From positions 21,044,449-21,108,448 of the forward strand of contig CM026424.1 of NCBI GenBank assembly GCA_014871385.1: a stretch of DNA of 64,000 nt, given 5' to 3'. Positions 1 through 12,717 of the stretch are shown here, piece by piece (the stretch's first letter is position 1; the number at the start of each line of letters is the position of its first letter). The position numbers were made by a program, and so were the translations under genes. The DNA is from Ceratodon purpureus. Taxonomy: Eukaryota > Streptophyta > Bryopsida > Pseudoditrichales > Ditrichaceae. Below the pieces are notes generated by a model that was not told the origin of the DNA, searched no databases, and worked only from the letters and a program-made list of their open reading frames with translations.

Positions 1-1558
1 TATTTAGAATATTTAACCACGGTATAAATATAAGTATACGTTACTGAAACAAGTGCTTGTTAAACCTTGGTAAGATTGAACGTTGAATTGGAAGATTATA
101 ATAGTTTTTAAAATTGTATAATGCACACTCAAAAATGTGATTTTGCAGGGTGCCTGACTTCAAAGTTAAATAGAGTTTTGGTTGAATTTTTAAAACTAAA
201 AGCTACTAGGTGCAACAATGATTTGTGTTAACACCACTATAATAAAATCTTCCATCTTGAGAACAAAACTTGCACATGTTTATTGTGAATTTTATAAGTC
301 AGAGTGGCTCATTGAAATATAATTTAGGACAAAAATTTAAATGTTTCAAAGTGGAAGGAGTTCACACATTAATTAATATTAGAATTCATAAACTTATGGA
401 ATATGAATAAGAGAACGCAACCTAAAAAAGTGAATGGACATATTCCTAATCCACCTAGGAACAAGAATGTGAAGAGCCTCAGCTCAAATTTACATTGGAA
501 ATTGATTTTTTTGGCTCACGAAACACTTCAAAACCATTTTGCGGCAAGAGAATAAACATTTTTTCTAACTTTGAACATTATGATCTCACAAATGGTAAGG
601 ATTTTAAATATGAGAATTTGAGTAGATGTATATGTACAAATAAGGGGTACTTACCACCATTTTACAACTTACTCTACTGTTGATTCTAATGTTGGTTCTA
701 GTGCTACTTCTATTATTGCCAAAATTAAAAGTATCAAACTTTTTGAAATTGTTCAAATTCAAATAAGATAAATTAGATATTTATCTTGTAGTCTTAGCCA
801 TGTAATTTAGAAAGAAATAATGAACAACATTTTATTGAAGGAGATATGAACTTCAACATTTTCATTTAACTATAGTTGCCTTATACATTGAATTCTTGCT
901 ATTTAAAATAAAATAGATTATATCATCAATTTTCACATTCATTATATTATATATATATTAAAAAATTCAAGAAAAAAACATATAATTTTGTTGTATTTTT
1001 TTAAAACTAAATTATTAATGCTAATGAATTTGTTGACAAATGATTATTGGAAGAAAAAAAAAAAAACTATAAAATTTATAAAAATATATTCAATAGGATC
1101 CAAAACTTTGCAAAAGAGAATTTATCCAAAATCAAACACTTCTGGACTTAAACTCTTACCAATTCTCTTTACTTATTCTTTTAATTGACAAATGATTTAA
1201 ATAAAATTGGAATCCAACAGAAATTTTATTGAACTTAAACTTTGGATGACGAAGAGACTATCGTGCAAGATTATCCCCTAAAGTAGAAAGGCCTCAAAAC
1301 TTCCAAAAGCCCTCAAAACTAGCCTCTTTCAATACCAGGTATAAGTTTTCAATTTTTAATGTATTTTGGAGGAAAATAACCAAATGATATAGTAACCCTA
1401 AATGGCTTTTTGTACCGAAGTCTGTGATTTAATTTTACAATCCTCAAAGAAATATATCACATTCAAGTTCAATATATTTATTCAAATACCGTCTTTTTTG
1501 AAAAATGAAGTGTTGAATCTAGTTGGACCGGTTCTTTTCATCCGAAATTAACTTGATG
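1..1558. other. AT-rich intergenic DNA, no gene seen
   Basis: This stretch has no convincing reading frame; the short open frames here are low-complexity and lack splice or domain support. Around 505-625 it contains a fragment that resembles the internal part of the TTAA-flanked repeat family seen at 47964-48901, sharing the words CTTTGAAC and CTCACAAATGGTAA. It is best read as decayed transposon DNA. Confidence 0.6.
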
Positions 1559-1842
1559 TTAACCCCTAAAGGTTCAAGCCGTTTTCAGACCTCCAAAACC
1601 AAAAACTGTGATTTTTGACAACTTTGCAGAAGTTGGAATATGATTTTGGACTTGAAACCTAAAATTTCTAGATGAAGGTTCTAAAAGTGAAATTTGGCTT
1701 TGAAAATTTTACCACACACACCTTGCGGTATAGGGAACATCCAGTAAAATTTTTAGGCAAAAATATTACTTTTTACCCCTTCATTTAAGCTGCCCAAATC
1801 AGCCGAGAGCCATTTTGGATTTCCAGAACCTTGAGGGGTTAA
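1559..1842 (-). mobile_element. TTAA-flanked non-autonomous element, internally deleted copy
   Basis: A 284-bp element bounded by TTAA. It starts TTAACCCCTAAAGGTTC and ends CCTTGAGGGGTTAA, so the ends are inverted repeats. The left part matches the reverse complement of the right end of the 47964-48901 copy (words around CAAGCCGTTTT and ACCTCCAAAACC). The right part matches the reverse complement of that copy's left end (words around AGGTTCTAAAAGTGAAAT). About 650 bp of the interior is missing. No coding capacity is visible. Confidence 0.75.
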
Positions 1843-2209
1843 AAACCTTCCGTGGCTCAAACGTGAACTTCAGAACACAGCTTCTATTCAAAAATGAAGT
1901 CATGACTTTGAGGAAGGAGATCAAAAATCAAGCAAACTTTGCCTTAGTATGAAGATTGCCATCTCTATCTAGGAGATTTTTGCGAGCCACTGTTGGGCGT
2001 GTAATATTTACTTGATTTATATGTAAACTACATACAGTCTGAATTTGGGAGCAAATCGGTGTTTACAAATTAATAGCTCTCCGTTGTCAAATGGCCCCTG
2101 AACTATAAAGAGATGCTAAAATACAACTACCGGAAATCTAAGACGAAATCAACCTCCACAGAACTAATCTGACAATCAGAGGACTAAAAATTGCTAATAA
2201 ATCTGTCAA

Positions 2210-4242
2210 TTACACTGAATTTGCAAAGTCGAGCAACGCCTTGTTCACTTGTTCAGGAACCTCGTCATGGGGGCAGTGCCCAGCTTGGAGACGCACTATG
2301 GTAGCTTTCGGGTACAGCTTCTTGAATTGATCACACTTGGAAGGCCCCATCCAAGGATCAAGGTCACCCCAAAGTAGAAGCACTGGGCAGGAAATTTGAG
2401 TTACAAGTTTGTTGATTGTCTGGTTCGACCGCTTGAAAAGCACTTGCGTCATAAGCCTGCATTCCCAAACGATGTCAAATTCCACATCGGAGGATTCAGA
2501 ACTTATGATTTATGTAGTGATGATTCGTCTTGCTAGCCTTTATTCTTAAATGACAGAAAAGGTTAAATAGTGAAAGGACAAACCTGTAATAAACCTCTCC
2601 AGCATTCGGATCTGACGTCGGTTGTACAATCGAATTCACTAGATAATCATCCACATTTGTTTGATCCTTGTATACCTGCAGGAATTGCAGACAAAGTTAA
2701 TAAAAATAAAACAAAATGTTTCCATGCAATTGTTTCAAAAACATTCGATCCATATATAACTCAGCTGCAGGAGATTACAGGGAAGTAACCACCCGTTTTA
2801 AGCTACTTAGAGCTGTAAATTAACAATTTCTTTAGAGTATAGAAGTGAACCTACATTTCGAAGAACCGATTCAATGCGTGCTGGCTGCTTCGCTTGCCAA
2901 AAGGCGAAAAGAATACTGTACTTTTGAACTGTATCCTTAATGGGAGTAATAAAAATGCGTTTCAACAGACTCTCTTCCATTTCAACGACATCCTTCTCAG
3001 GAGTCTCTTCACCTAGCTTTTGATCTGAACTTTCAAACTGGCCTGAAGCATTTAGCAACACCAGCCCTGAAACCAGATCGGGATTTGCAGCAGCAGCATT
3101 CAAAATTGTGTACCCACCAACGCTGCACACAATGGTAAATCCATCAGTATTGCGTATTTTACCAAGATAAGCTAAAGCATTTGAATATCACAATTCTTTG
3201 GAAAATAGGGCAAGTCTTATAGGATTCAAGATAAAGCACTTTGCAGGGTCCACGAGAAATACCTGTTGCCTGCAAGAACAGCAGGCTTGCCTACCACTTC
3301 TCTCACAAAGTCTGCTACTTGATCTCGCCAGACGTCAGCGTTGTATTCTATTAATGCTTTCTCGGACAAGCCAAACCCTAGAAGATCCATGGCGTATACT
3401 GTATGAGTCTTAGCCAATTCTGGGATGTTGTATCTGCAGAAAACAGACAGGTTAATATCCCAACCGGAATTTGATAAATTTATTTCTACGGAAATGAAAA
3501 CAGGTTCAGACTGAACAAATGGGCATTGATAACCCTACCTCCAATGAAAAGCTGAAGCCCCGAATCCGTGGATAAGCACCATGGGAGGACCCTGGCCTTT
3601 CACAACATAATGCACCTTATGGCCTCGCCATGTCCAAAAGTTGTAGCCATCTTTCTTGTAAGGCAACTGCTCTAGACCTAATCACAATCGCAATGAATCA
3701 GCTACAAGATTTCAGCGTCCACCTGCAAATTTAATCCTCCAGCACTCTTCCTCATCTAGAATCCTAAAAAATTCAATCTTTGTACCTGTCTTTGAAGATC
3801 CTCCTTGAACTGCCGTCTCCGCCATAGCCGCTGCGCACACTAGTAACCCAGCCCCGGCCAACACACCGTCTCTCACGAACGCCCTCCTCTGCACCCTCAG
3901 CTCACCTACAAATCACCGACCAAAATCGATCAAATTCACCAACCTCTCCTAAACACTTTCCACAGCACATCATCACGAAGTCATCATCATCCTGCACACA
4001 GTCTCACACCACACAACAATGAATCCAGCAACTCAATAACCAGCTAAGTCAGATGAATTACCAACAAGTGGCGTCCAAGTCTTCCTAGAAACGGAGCGAT
4101 GCCGCCTGACTGCAACAAGCGCTGGCAACGGTCCCAATCCGCGAACCCCCACCGTCACAAAAGAACTGGACTTACTAGCAAGTGCAGATGACGCCCAACA
4201 AGAGGGAACTGCACGAATGGCGGCTTGGAGCTCCATGATCAC
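2210..4242 (-). CDS. alpha/beta-hydrolase-fold protein, probably plastid-targeted
   Basis: Seven exons read on the minus strand: 4242-4062, 3905-3786, 3677-3539, 3433-3263, 3122-2855, 2675-2584 and 2456-2210, all with GT-AG junctions and consistent phase. They give about 405 residues. A second Met at 4236 is an alternative start. The N-terminus is rich in Ala, Ser and Arg with few acidic residues, as expected of a chloroplast transit peptide. The hydrolase core follows: oxyanion-hole region VLIHGFGASAFHW, nucleophile elbow GNSVGG created across the exon 4/5 junction, acid residue in GDLDPW, and histidine in AGHCPHDE. The Ser-Asp-His triad is therefore complete. Plant relatives of this fold include chlorophyll-dephytylating and pheophytin-hydrolysing enzymes, but the substrate cannot be read from the sequence. 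The gene looks intact and stands alone, with no operon-like neighbour. Confidence 0.9.
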
Positions 4243-4795
4243 TGGTTTTGTACAAGTAGAATGAGGTGGCGTGCAGAAAATGGGTGAGATCAGTTCATTC
4301 TAGTGTGTTCTAGCAGCTTATAGCCCATGGGCCATGAGAGTTGTTTAATCTTCCAGACAGTTGGGGTGGGGATGCGGTGATGACATGATCGATGGAGACG
4401 GAGCCGGGCGAAGGAGGCGGTGCACATGGCGGCTGCGGATGTGCACCACCCATGAGGCGGGGCTGCAACGGGATCATCGATCAGCGCCATCGCATCGATG
4501 GCGTGGGTTGCGTCGTGTGGCTGCTTCTTCTGCTGCCAAACCAACGCAGTGCACTTTCTGCTTCCACTTCACACTTGTGCGTTTCGGAACTGATCAGCCT
4601 TTTCAGGATAGGACGTACCAATCCCCACCAGCTTCAGTATTCAGACCTCTTTACTTTGCTTGTTGTAGCGCTATCATCATTCGGAGCTCCCTTTTCCCAA
4701 GTGAGGAGATGGTTTTTCTGTGCACTACACAATTTTCCACAGTATGTTTTCTTCTAGAAAGTTTTCTACAATTTTTTTGGAAGGAAATGGTACTT
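4243..4795. other. Upstream region of the hydrolase gene, left flank of the large transposon
   Basis: This holds the probable promoter and 5' leader of the minus-strand hydrolase, then the host DNA into which the large transposon inserted. Two overlapping plus-strand open frames (about 120 and 160 codons) cross it, but they have no recognisable domain and run into the transposon end, so they are not called as genes. Confidence 0.5.
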
Positions 4796-4809
4796 TGGAA
4801 TCCATCGCA
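4796..4809 (+). repeat. Left copy of 14-bp direct repeat, candidate target-site duplication
   Basis: TGGAATCCATCGCA occurs here and again, identical and in the same orientation, at 17636-17649. Both lie immediately outside the inverted-repeat ends of the large transposon. This is what a target-site duplication looks like, although 14 bp is longer than the 8-11 bp usual for Mutator-like elements. Confidence 0.85.
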
Positions 4810-4870
4810 GCGACGCTATCTTGTGAGCGGTGAGCGGTGAGCAGTGAGCGGTGAGCACTAAATTTTCAAA
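4810..4870 (+). repeat. Left terminal inverted repeat of the large transposon
   Basis: Pairs with 17575-17635. It contains five head-to-tail heptamers (GTGAGCG, GTGAGCG, GTGAGCA, GTGAGCG, GTGAGCA). The other end has the same array with one G/A change in the second unit. Such an array is a plausible transposase-binding platform (inference). Confidence 0.92.
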
Positions 4871-5145
4871 TTTTTAGGTAAAAATTTGATTTTTTTTTTT
4901 TTTTTTTTTTGAATTTTTTGGAGAACGATCAAACAATGATGAGCAATTTAGGACACTTCGTTGGAATATATGAATGCAAATAAAGTAGACCCTATAACCG
5001 TGGAATCAATCAAATGTGAATGGTTGGAGGGAAAATCTTACTGTTTAAATCACATACAGAATGTATATCCAATCTTTTTTTTAATTTTTTTTATTGCATT
5101 TTTGTGGACGCTGATATGAGAGAAGAATATTTCCAAGGTATGAAA

Positions 5146-5181
5146 GAATATTCTTCTCTCGGATCCGAGAGAGGAATATTC
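5146..5181. repeat. 36-bp near-perfect palindrome in the left subterminal region
   Basis: The palindrome runs from GAATATTC to GAATATTC and is centred on CTCTCGGATCCGAGAG, with a single mismatched pair. A further arm, GAGAGAAGAATATT at about 5117-5130, is complementary to its left half, so alternative hairpins are possible. The central CTCTCGGATCCGAG core recurs twice inside the same transposon (near 12980 and 13380). Confidence 0.8.
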
Positions 5182-5387
5182 CCTAACATTGGAAGATTTT
5201 TTTTTTTTCTTTCATTTTACCACAAACACATTCGAGAGGTGGACAATATATAAATAAATAGTGACCTTTATTTATGTTCTGCGGATTCCATATCCATCAC
5301 AAAGCCATAACAAATCAATTCCGCTATTCATATAATGTATACTTGAACTGTATTGGTCACTTAATTCCACAGTCTAACCATAAGAAA

Positions 5388-8300
5388 CTACTGAAGCGGT
5401 TCAGCAACTTTGGCCATCTCCAGAACACGCATAACTTCGTTGAAGCTGAAGCTAGGGGCGTGCATAAAAGTATCAACCTTGTAATCCATCTCACATAGAT
5501 AGCGGAAGATATAATAAACATGTTTGCAGTACTTCCACTGTCCTCTTTTGCCAAGGGTTTCCGAAGTCATTTTCATGAAGTCGGGGCAAGTACATCCAGG
5601 GAAGTCCGTAATGGTGATACAATATATCGTTTCACTTGGACTCTTCAAGGAGATGACGCAGCCAAATCCTGGGTATGGAATCGATGTGACATTTGTAATC
5701 CAATAGTTCTTCATGAGACCGGCACTGCTCCACTTGTTGCGGTGGTCGGAGGTAGGAGCGTCAGAACTTCTCCTGATGGCATATTCGTTTCGAGTCGTCG
5801 GGTGTGTATCCGGATCAACAGGAACCGGGAAATGACTCCTTGGAAGCGGCATATTAGCAGAAACCTGGAACTGACGACGAGGTGATAGTACTCCACGTTG
5901 TTGGAGTTGGAAGCCGGCCTCTTCAAGAGCCAAAATCTCTTTGATGGTCAAATTCGTGCCCATTTTCACAGGCCAAGTCTGCGGGATAGATGGCCAATCG
6001 ATCACAAACGACTTCTTTGTGCCCTTCACACATCTACTAATGTTATCGGCGCAAAACCAAAAGTCAGTAGAAATCTGGCGATCGGTTCTGAACTCCTTCT
6101 TCAGCCCTACATAGGTAGGAGCAGGCGTACCATGCGTACCTCGGCGCACTCGGGTATCGCACTTTTCATTTGTATGAGCCTGCATTGCTTGGCATTTTCG
6201 GTTAGACTTGCCGGACAGTCTAGCAATGTGCCACTTAGACGGGTCGCAATCTGTCTCCTGCACTGAAGTAGTGTGTTCAACACCGGAGTCAGGTTGAGAA
6301 AGAGCCTCCTCAATGCGTGCTCTGGTGGATCTCGTGCCATTACGAGGAATGGAATAATTCACTGTATCATAACGATGCGAGTCATGACTCAAACCAGGCG
6401 GCAAATCTAACTTCCGTTTCGTAGATCCAAAGATCTCTGCACCTTCCAAGCCTCCTTTCTTCGTCAGTAAATCCTCGGCTCCCGGGTAGGAATTAACTGC
6501 CTCAGCAATCAACTTCGGATCACCAGAGCGTTGAGCGTGGCGTAAACGAAGTTCTGCTCTGTCCGGACCTTTACCGCCCTTTCCTCCCTTCAGCCAAGAC
6601 CGGTAACTTGTGATCTGCATGAATGCTCGGATCATATCATTCACTGTTGCCTCGTACAAACAGGTCATTGTATTTCCTGATTGTTGAAGCCATCTGTTAT
6701 GCACGGTTTCCGCAAGGTTGCAGGAAGGCATGTCGGCTCTCTCGTCAAGGGTAAGATCCTGGGAAATAGAATAAAATAAATAATGTCATTTTCTGGATTA
6801 AAGATAAAAACCAAGCTATACTAGTTTTTGATGGAAGGTTTAGAGATGAATGAACTTACGAGCTGCATCGACCCTCCCCATTGTCTATATCGATAGTGCC
6901 AGAAAACCATCCAATCATTTAGATGACGCCTTCCTTCTTCAGTCGTAGCACCTGACGAAAGCCACCACCCGCGGATGACATTGTATTGCGCTTCTGCTTC
7001 CTCTTGGGTCTTCGCGTCCTTCCATACTTTGCACAAAGCTTTGGTTGGTCTTGAAAGCTTGGCAAGATATTCCGGGAAGTAGCCCTCTGAAGGCACTTTG
7101 TCCAGTGGAAAAGACAAGTGCGCTCCCGTTCTTCCATAGGTTCATTTGGGTCTCCGTTCCCATACACCTTCCGAACAGCGTGCCAATTGGCTCCAGCATT
7201 GTCAGCCATGAATCCTTTGAAATTTGTATTTGCAAGGCCGTTTTTGCGCATTACTTCATTGAGCTGGAGCCAAAATAACTCCTGAGCAGCAGCATCTTCA
7301 GATTGCATGTCACAAAGAGCAATTGTCATAACTTTACAATACTTACTGTCATAAACGTGGCATGCCATAGTGGTCCAGTCAGCTACACGCCTAACATGGT
7401 CGAACATGATCCAGCAGTCTTGAAGATCACCTCCAGGCTGCATGCGCTTCACCAGATCCACACCGCTTCCTGGACGATCAGTGGACATCTTGAACAGAAA
7501 CACCTTGCCTTCATTCTGTCCAGGGAATTGATTACGGTGGATGAAATCAAAGTTGGAGTAATCCTTCAGCTCCAGGATGCTATCTGTGACTCCTCTCCCT
7601 TGACGGAAAAACCTCTTCGATCCAGAAACAAAATTGCGTATATTCGGTGAAGAAAGAGTCTCAAATTGGTCCATTACAGCATCCATAGATGCTCCGCGAA
7701 GATGACTGCCCCCTGCAGTAGGTCGGATCAGAGCATCGGCAAGATACTGCTTGCTGGCCGCTAAAACGATAGCAGAGTTTTTGGCGTTAGGTGTCCTCTG
7801 AACCTCCTTAGCTATGCAGTCAAACATGATATCCATAGAATCTTGACATCTGCCCTGAGATACAGGATGTCTATGACGTCCTAAATGAATCGCCGCATGG
7901 GTCATATCAATGTCTGAAGACGACACATGATAGATCCTAGCGTCACACAATGCTAGACAACTAGGAGGTGTTTGACATACTTTGCATGCTAAAGTAGATT
8001 TCTCTGTGGGGGAGCCTCCCACAGAGAATGGTACTAAAGCTACGCCTGACCATTCAGTGCTATTTACCATCCCATTATTCCTGCAGATGTAATCACAACT
8101 GATGTTGGGACATTGTAAGTGTCCAGTACAGGATGACTTACGATATGTGAGGCCATACTCGTTCTTGATGTTTGTGGTCATGGTCTTGCACCAAGTGTGG
8201 CCATCATACTGCTTGCTCATCCCGTCCATTCCACCTCCGAATGGATTCGGAACTCCTTCTGGTATAGGGGGCAGCTCGAAAATCTTGTCTCCATCGTAAA

Positions 8301-9006
8301 CTGGCGGTAAGTACTTCACTTGTTCATGATCAATAGTATCGAAATCAATCTTCGATAATTCTGATCGGGAGCCCCTTCTTGATGCTGTCATTCTGATGGA
8401 AAACATAATGCTCCTGTTTTTTTTGGAAGCAGGGTGAATAGGTGGACGCCGTGTAGACAATGACGCAGACATACTAGAACGACTACCCTGTCGAGATGGA
8501 CGACCTGAGTCTTGGGATCCACGACTCTGAAATGGATTTGACCTAGTGTCTCCTAGCTTGATCTCACTGTGAGTGTCATCATCCGAGTCACTCAACAAAT
8601 GTACGGAGTTGTCACTCGGTTCAATTTTGACAGATGCTAGACCAGGAACTTGAACAGTTGACGTGGAGGGAGGAGGGGTCAAAAGAACAGTAGACTCAGA
8701 CATCTGTGCATGTGATAACCCATAAACCTTGAAAGTGCCAGTGGTAAGAGTCCAGACGTAACCATCGGGTGTACTATCCTTCACTTGAAATACACACTCA
8801 AGAATCTCACCATTATCATCAAAGATCTCTTCTTCCACGTAAATAGTCCCAGCTCTAAACCCAAACCTTAGGCTAAGTAATCGCTCCTCCACAACTACGT
8901 TATTGTCTGGACCTACAGACATCACAAAAGGAATACCTCCATCATGAGACCGTAGAGAGGCCATTCTAAGTGTACTATAGAAGATAGGAGAAGTACAATC
9001 ATGCAT
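5388..9006 (-). pseudogene. DDE transposase with SWIM zinc finger, one frameshift
   Basis: Two exons on the minus strand, 9006-6860 and 6758-5388, join through a clean GT-AG intron and would encode about 1170 residues. The N-terminal half has a Cys-rich patch (CTGHLQCPNISC). Next come a first acidic stretch around CWIMFDHVRRVADW and a second with MADNAGANW. Then follow a C..H motif in CLFHW, the W-rich linker RGWWLSSG, and the probable catalytic Glu in SCNLAETVH, just after the intron. The C-terminus has a SWIM-type C-x-C...C-x-H finger (GCTCPDF ... YCKHVYY). The order matches MULE-like transposases. Near 7080-7100 the reading frame must shift by one base, between CLFHWTKCLQ and EYLAKLSRP, and the spliced length is one short of a multiple of three. 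The gene is therefore damaged, or an assembly error exists there. It is divergent from the ParB-methyltransferase gene. A start at 8964 is also possible. Confidence 0.85.
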
Positions 9007-9705
9007 TGGAGGAGAGCTTGTGCAAGTAGAGTGTAAGAAGATGTGCTTGGTGTGTTCCAGGTTGTAGAGATTATATAGTTGTTAGTGGTTAGTGTGGTGG
9101 GACAACTAGCATACTCTAAATTGAAATATAGTGTACTGGCGAATTCACCATGACCTGTATAGCTTAATTTAAGTTCAAATGTGTCAGACAATTTAAAGTG
9201 CTTAGGCGGCTGAGTCCGCCAACCACGTCATGATCAGCTAATACAGTTATATCATTTAGCAGCGAATTTGGAACGTCACAGATGTGCACCAATACATTTA
9301 TAACAATTAGCCGTCAATGTCAGCGTGATCAAGGTAGCGTTAATTTAAATGGTTCTCTTGTTTAGAGGTAGAGTTCCATAAGTTACATTATGTTAAGGAA
9401 AGATATTATACCTGAGCAGACAGTGCTGTTGTCGCATTTCAACATATTATGTTGTCATTCCCTTTACAGATAATAATCTGCCTTTCTAAAATGGTGTGCA
9501 CCTAACTTTATAAATATATACTACTATTATATATAACAAGGACACTGACACAAACTTTAGCAATCACATATTCATCATGCATGTCATACAGTTATGAACT
9601 GTTATGAGACTAAGAGACTACTATATAACTGGAATGAGCTCTTCTCGAATCCAAAGCATTCTTCTTAGTTAGAATTATGTGCAGGGGATAGCGTTACTGA
9701 GACCT
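9007..9705. promoter_or_regulatory. Divergent promoter region between the two transposon genes
   Basis: About 700 bp separate the start codons of the two oppositely directed transposon genes. It is AT-rich, has a TATA-like run (TATAAATATATACTAC) near 9510, and carries no coding sequence. It is inferred to hold both promoters; no specific factor site was identified. Confidence 0.5.
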
Positions 9706-12700
9706 ATGAGGGAAGAGGAAGAGCCAAGCTCCAGAGTGCCGAGGGCTCCTAGATCGTGTACGACTAGAGGTAGAGGGAAAAAGCGAGGTTCAGGTTTCAC
9801 TAATTCGAAGCAGTTGGCGGCCCAGAAGAGATGGAAGGAGAAAGACGCTCTTGACCGTATTGCAGAAGTGGATTATGGGTCAGATGATCCCAAGCATCTC
9901 AAAATCAAAGCATTAGCCACCATATGCCAGGTATACTACATCATGCGGTTTGCTCATATGTGTAATTGTCTAATTGTAAGTAATTTGAAGTATTGCTTCA
10001 TTATGTTATATGGATTAATGTATAATTGTTTTATTTTACTCCGAGGGTCAACAGCATTAAAGGCAGTGCGCATTGCATTTTTATATATTTTTTTTATTTT
10101 GCCGCAAAGGATTTTCATCATAGAGGTAGAGTAGACCCTCACAAAGACAAGACCCCGAGGAAGTACGCATCGCTTTGACAGTAAGTGGATAATGAATGTG
10201 CAATATCTAGGATGACACCAGTTATACAACTCACGGACTTGGGATGATAATGATAGCTATCAGGTACAGAGAGTTGACTGCTTGAAATATTCTTTGGTCG
10301 GTTTGCAGAGCAGCTTGTCGTTAGGAGCTGAAGTTGTCGAAGTGGGCGACGGCTGCGACCCATCACGCACTGCGCGCAACAAGCATCCCAACACGCACAG
10401 CGACCCAACACGCACTTCAGCTGATTCCGTAAGTGCTTCAATCTGTTCTTGACAAGTTCTTCCTTGCGATTTGCGGAGTTCGAAGAAAGAGAGCTGCCTC
10501 GCTTGTTGTAGCCATTTCTTTGAATCTAAAACCCTAGATATGTATGTAGGAGATTCGGGTCGGAGGATTCGAGGAACGAGGCAGTTTTGAACCAAGCGAG
10601 ACGGTAGGAAAAGCTACTGCTCAACTGCCTTCAACGAATATTTCAAGGGGAACCAGCACTGTCGTTCTGGTGAGTTCCTTCGTATACATATTGTTTCCAA
10701 TGTTATAATTTCCAAATAGTGGTTATGTAGGTGCTGTGAGTATGGAGTTGCGAGTGACCTGGCTTGGTTAAAATGGTTTATGCAGGTATCGGAGAGTATC
10801 GTTGAAGTTGAAGGCTGCGCAGACATACCTGCTGCTTATGAATCACTTCATTTCGAGGTATGTACACATTGTGATCCTGATGGGTCTTGCAATTGGATTC
10901 TGTGCTTTCTGAACGTGAGGTGGTTCTCTAAGTATAATTGTCCCGTTGTCTGAGATCCAGGTAAATCAGGTCGTAGAATACACGGGAGAGGAGCCAACTG
11001 TTTTTCGAGAGGTGGAAAGAGACCTGTCGACTTCCAATTCCAATTCTGTGAAGGTAACCAACCCAACACATTGTCCTTGCCAAACTCGTGAATGTCGTCG
11101 TAGACAAGGAGCCCTTCAATTGATCAATTCTGCTAGAATTTATAGGGGACCCGGAGCCGCTCTTATCCCGGTAATGGTTATCCCATCGGTGCTGCGAATG
11201 CCATAATAGACATAGCTCGTGGTGAAGCAAGTCACCTGAGCAGCAGCTGCTCAAGAGACTGGCTGAATTTATTCTACAGCTACATCTAACTTGGATAATG
11301 TTTTTAGCGCCACTTATAAGTCCTGGTAAATGTAGTGGAAGCTGCAATGCATGTGGATAGATTTGGGCTAAACTGATTATATATTTGCCACGCAGATGGA
11401 CTGTGACCAGGGCATGGAAGAGGTGCACAGCCCGTCTACGGCCATGGACTCTACGGATGTGGGTCTGGCTGAGATGGAAGATCAGCTCCGCAAGGTTGTG
11501 CAGGGTACCTCACATTTTGCTATTCAAGATGCAGTGGACCTTCCCGGCATGGAGATTGATGTGCCATTGTGCAGGATGATACCTATGAAGGATGTGAGGG
11601 AGCCATTGAAGACTGACATACAGAAGCTAAAGGCTGAATTCAGCCACGGATACAAGCGAGGTTCATCGAGCTTCTATCTATCACTCAAGAGCTTTAGGAT
11701 GGAAGAGTCAAGTGTCACCGAGGCTGAGAGGTCAAGCTGGTCCGCATTATGGCAGAAGGAGGACCTGGAGTTTGAAGCCCGATTGCTGTCAAATCCAGAC
11801 TTGAAGAAATACTCCAATCGCTACTTCTATGTATGGGACGGGAATCATCGTCACATTGCTTGGTCAGAATTGATCAATTCTCTCCACAAGCATGATGCTT
11901 CTTTCCATGTTTCAGCCCGTTCAATCATCATCAACGTCACGCCTGCAAATTGCAATATGTTGTTGCATGCCATGACAGATTGGAACAAGTAAGTAATTCA
12001 TTCAATTTAAAATCATTACAATTAAAGTATATGATTTTTTAGAACATAATCCTTTGATTTATTTTACATATGCTTCATTTTTTAATTGTATGGATTGACT
12101 GTTCACTGTTCACAGAAAAAATGAAGTGGACCATGTTGTTCAGCATTGGACCCATGAGGTGAAGAGGGTCCAACAGCTAGGTCTTTTGGACTTTGACTAG
12201 CTAAAGGGTCTGGTCAAAGATGAGGATTTGCAAGCAAGCATTATAGAGTGGGGGCGTATCAAGAACAGAAAGTGGTATCATCTATTACATGATTCATTTA
12301 TAGACTTCTTATACGAGGTGAGAATGTTTAATGGATTTAAGTTGTCAAATATTTATCAGTAATTACTTTAACTATTGCCAAAGCCAATACACTAACAGGT
12401 AATGTATGTATTTAGAGAGAAATATGAGCCGCCCAAGAGGAAGCTATTCGGATCTATAGAGACTCATTAGTCACAGGTCGCGGGGAGGACAAGGTGGGAA
12501 GTCCCTCTGAGCTCCTTGCCGTTGCCAAGAAGGCCGTAGCGGTGACGAAAACATCCCTCTCCACTAAATTGGACCGATACTTGGCCATTGCCAACCCAGC
12601 TAATGGCGAAGGTTTCTTAAAAGAGGTATGTATATTTCCATAAATCATCCATAAATCTGTAAAAATTTTGTAAATGGTTGTTACCACTGAAGTTCAAAGC

Positions 12701-12717
12701 CATTTTGCTCTCTTATT

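Noticed and set aside
4361..4840. Plus-strand open frame of about 160 codons
   Set aside because: No domain, overlaps the transposon end and another open frame, and reads as chance in a GC-richer promoter region.
4815..4857. GTGAGCR array as a CRISPR-like or telomere-like repeat
   Set aside because: Units are contiguous 7-mers without spacers, mirrored at the other end of a transposon; they are part of a TIR.
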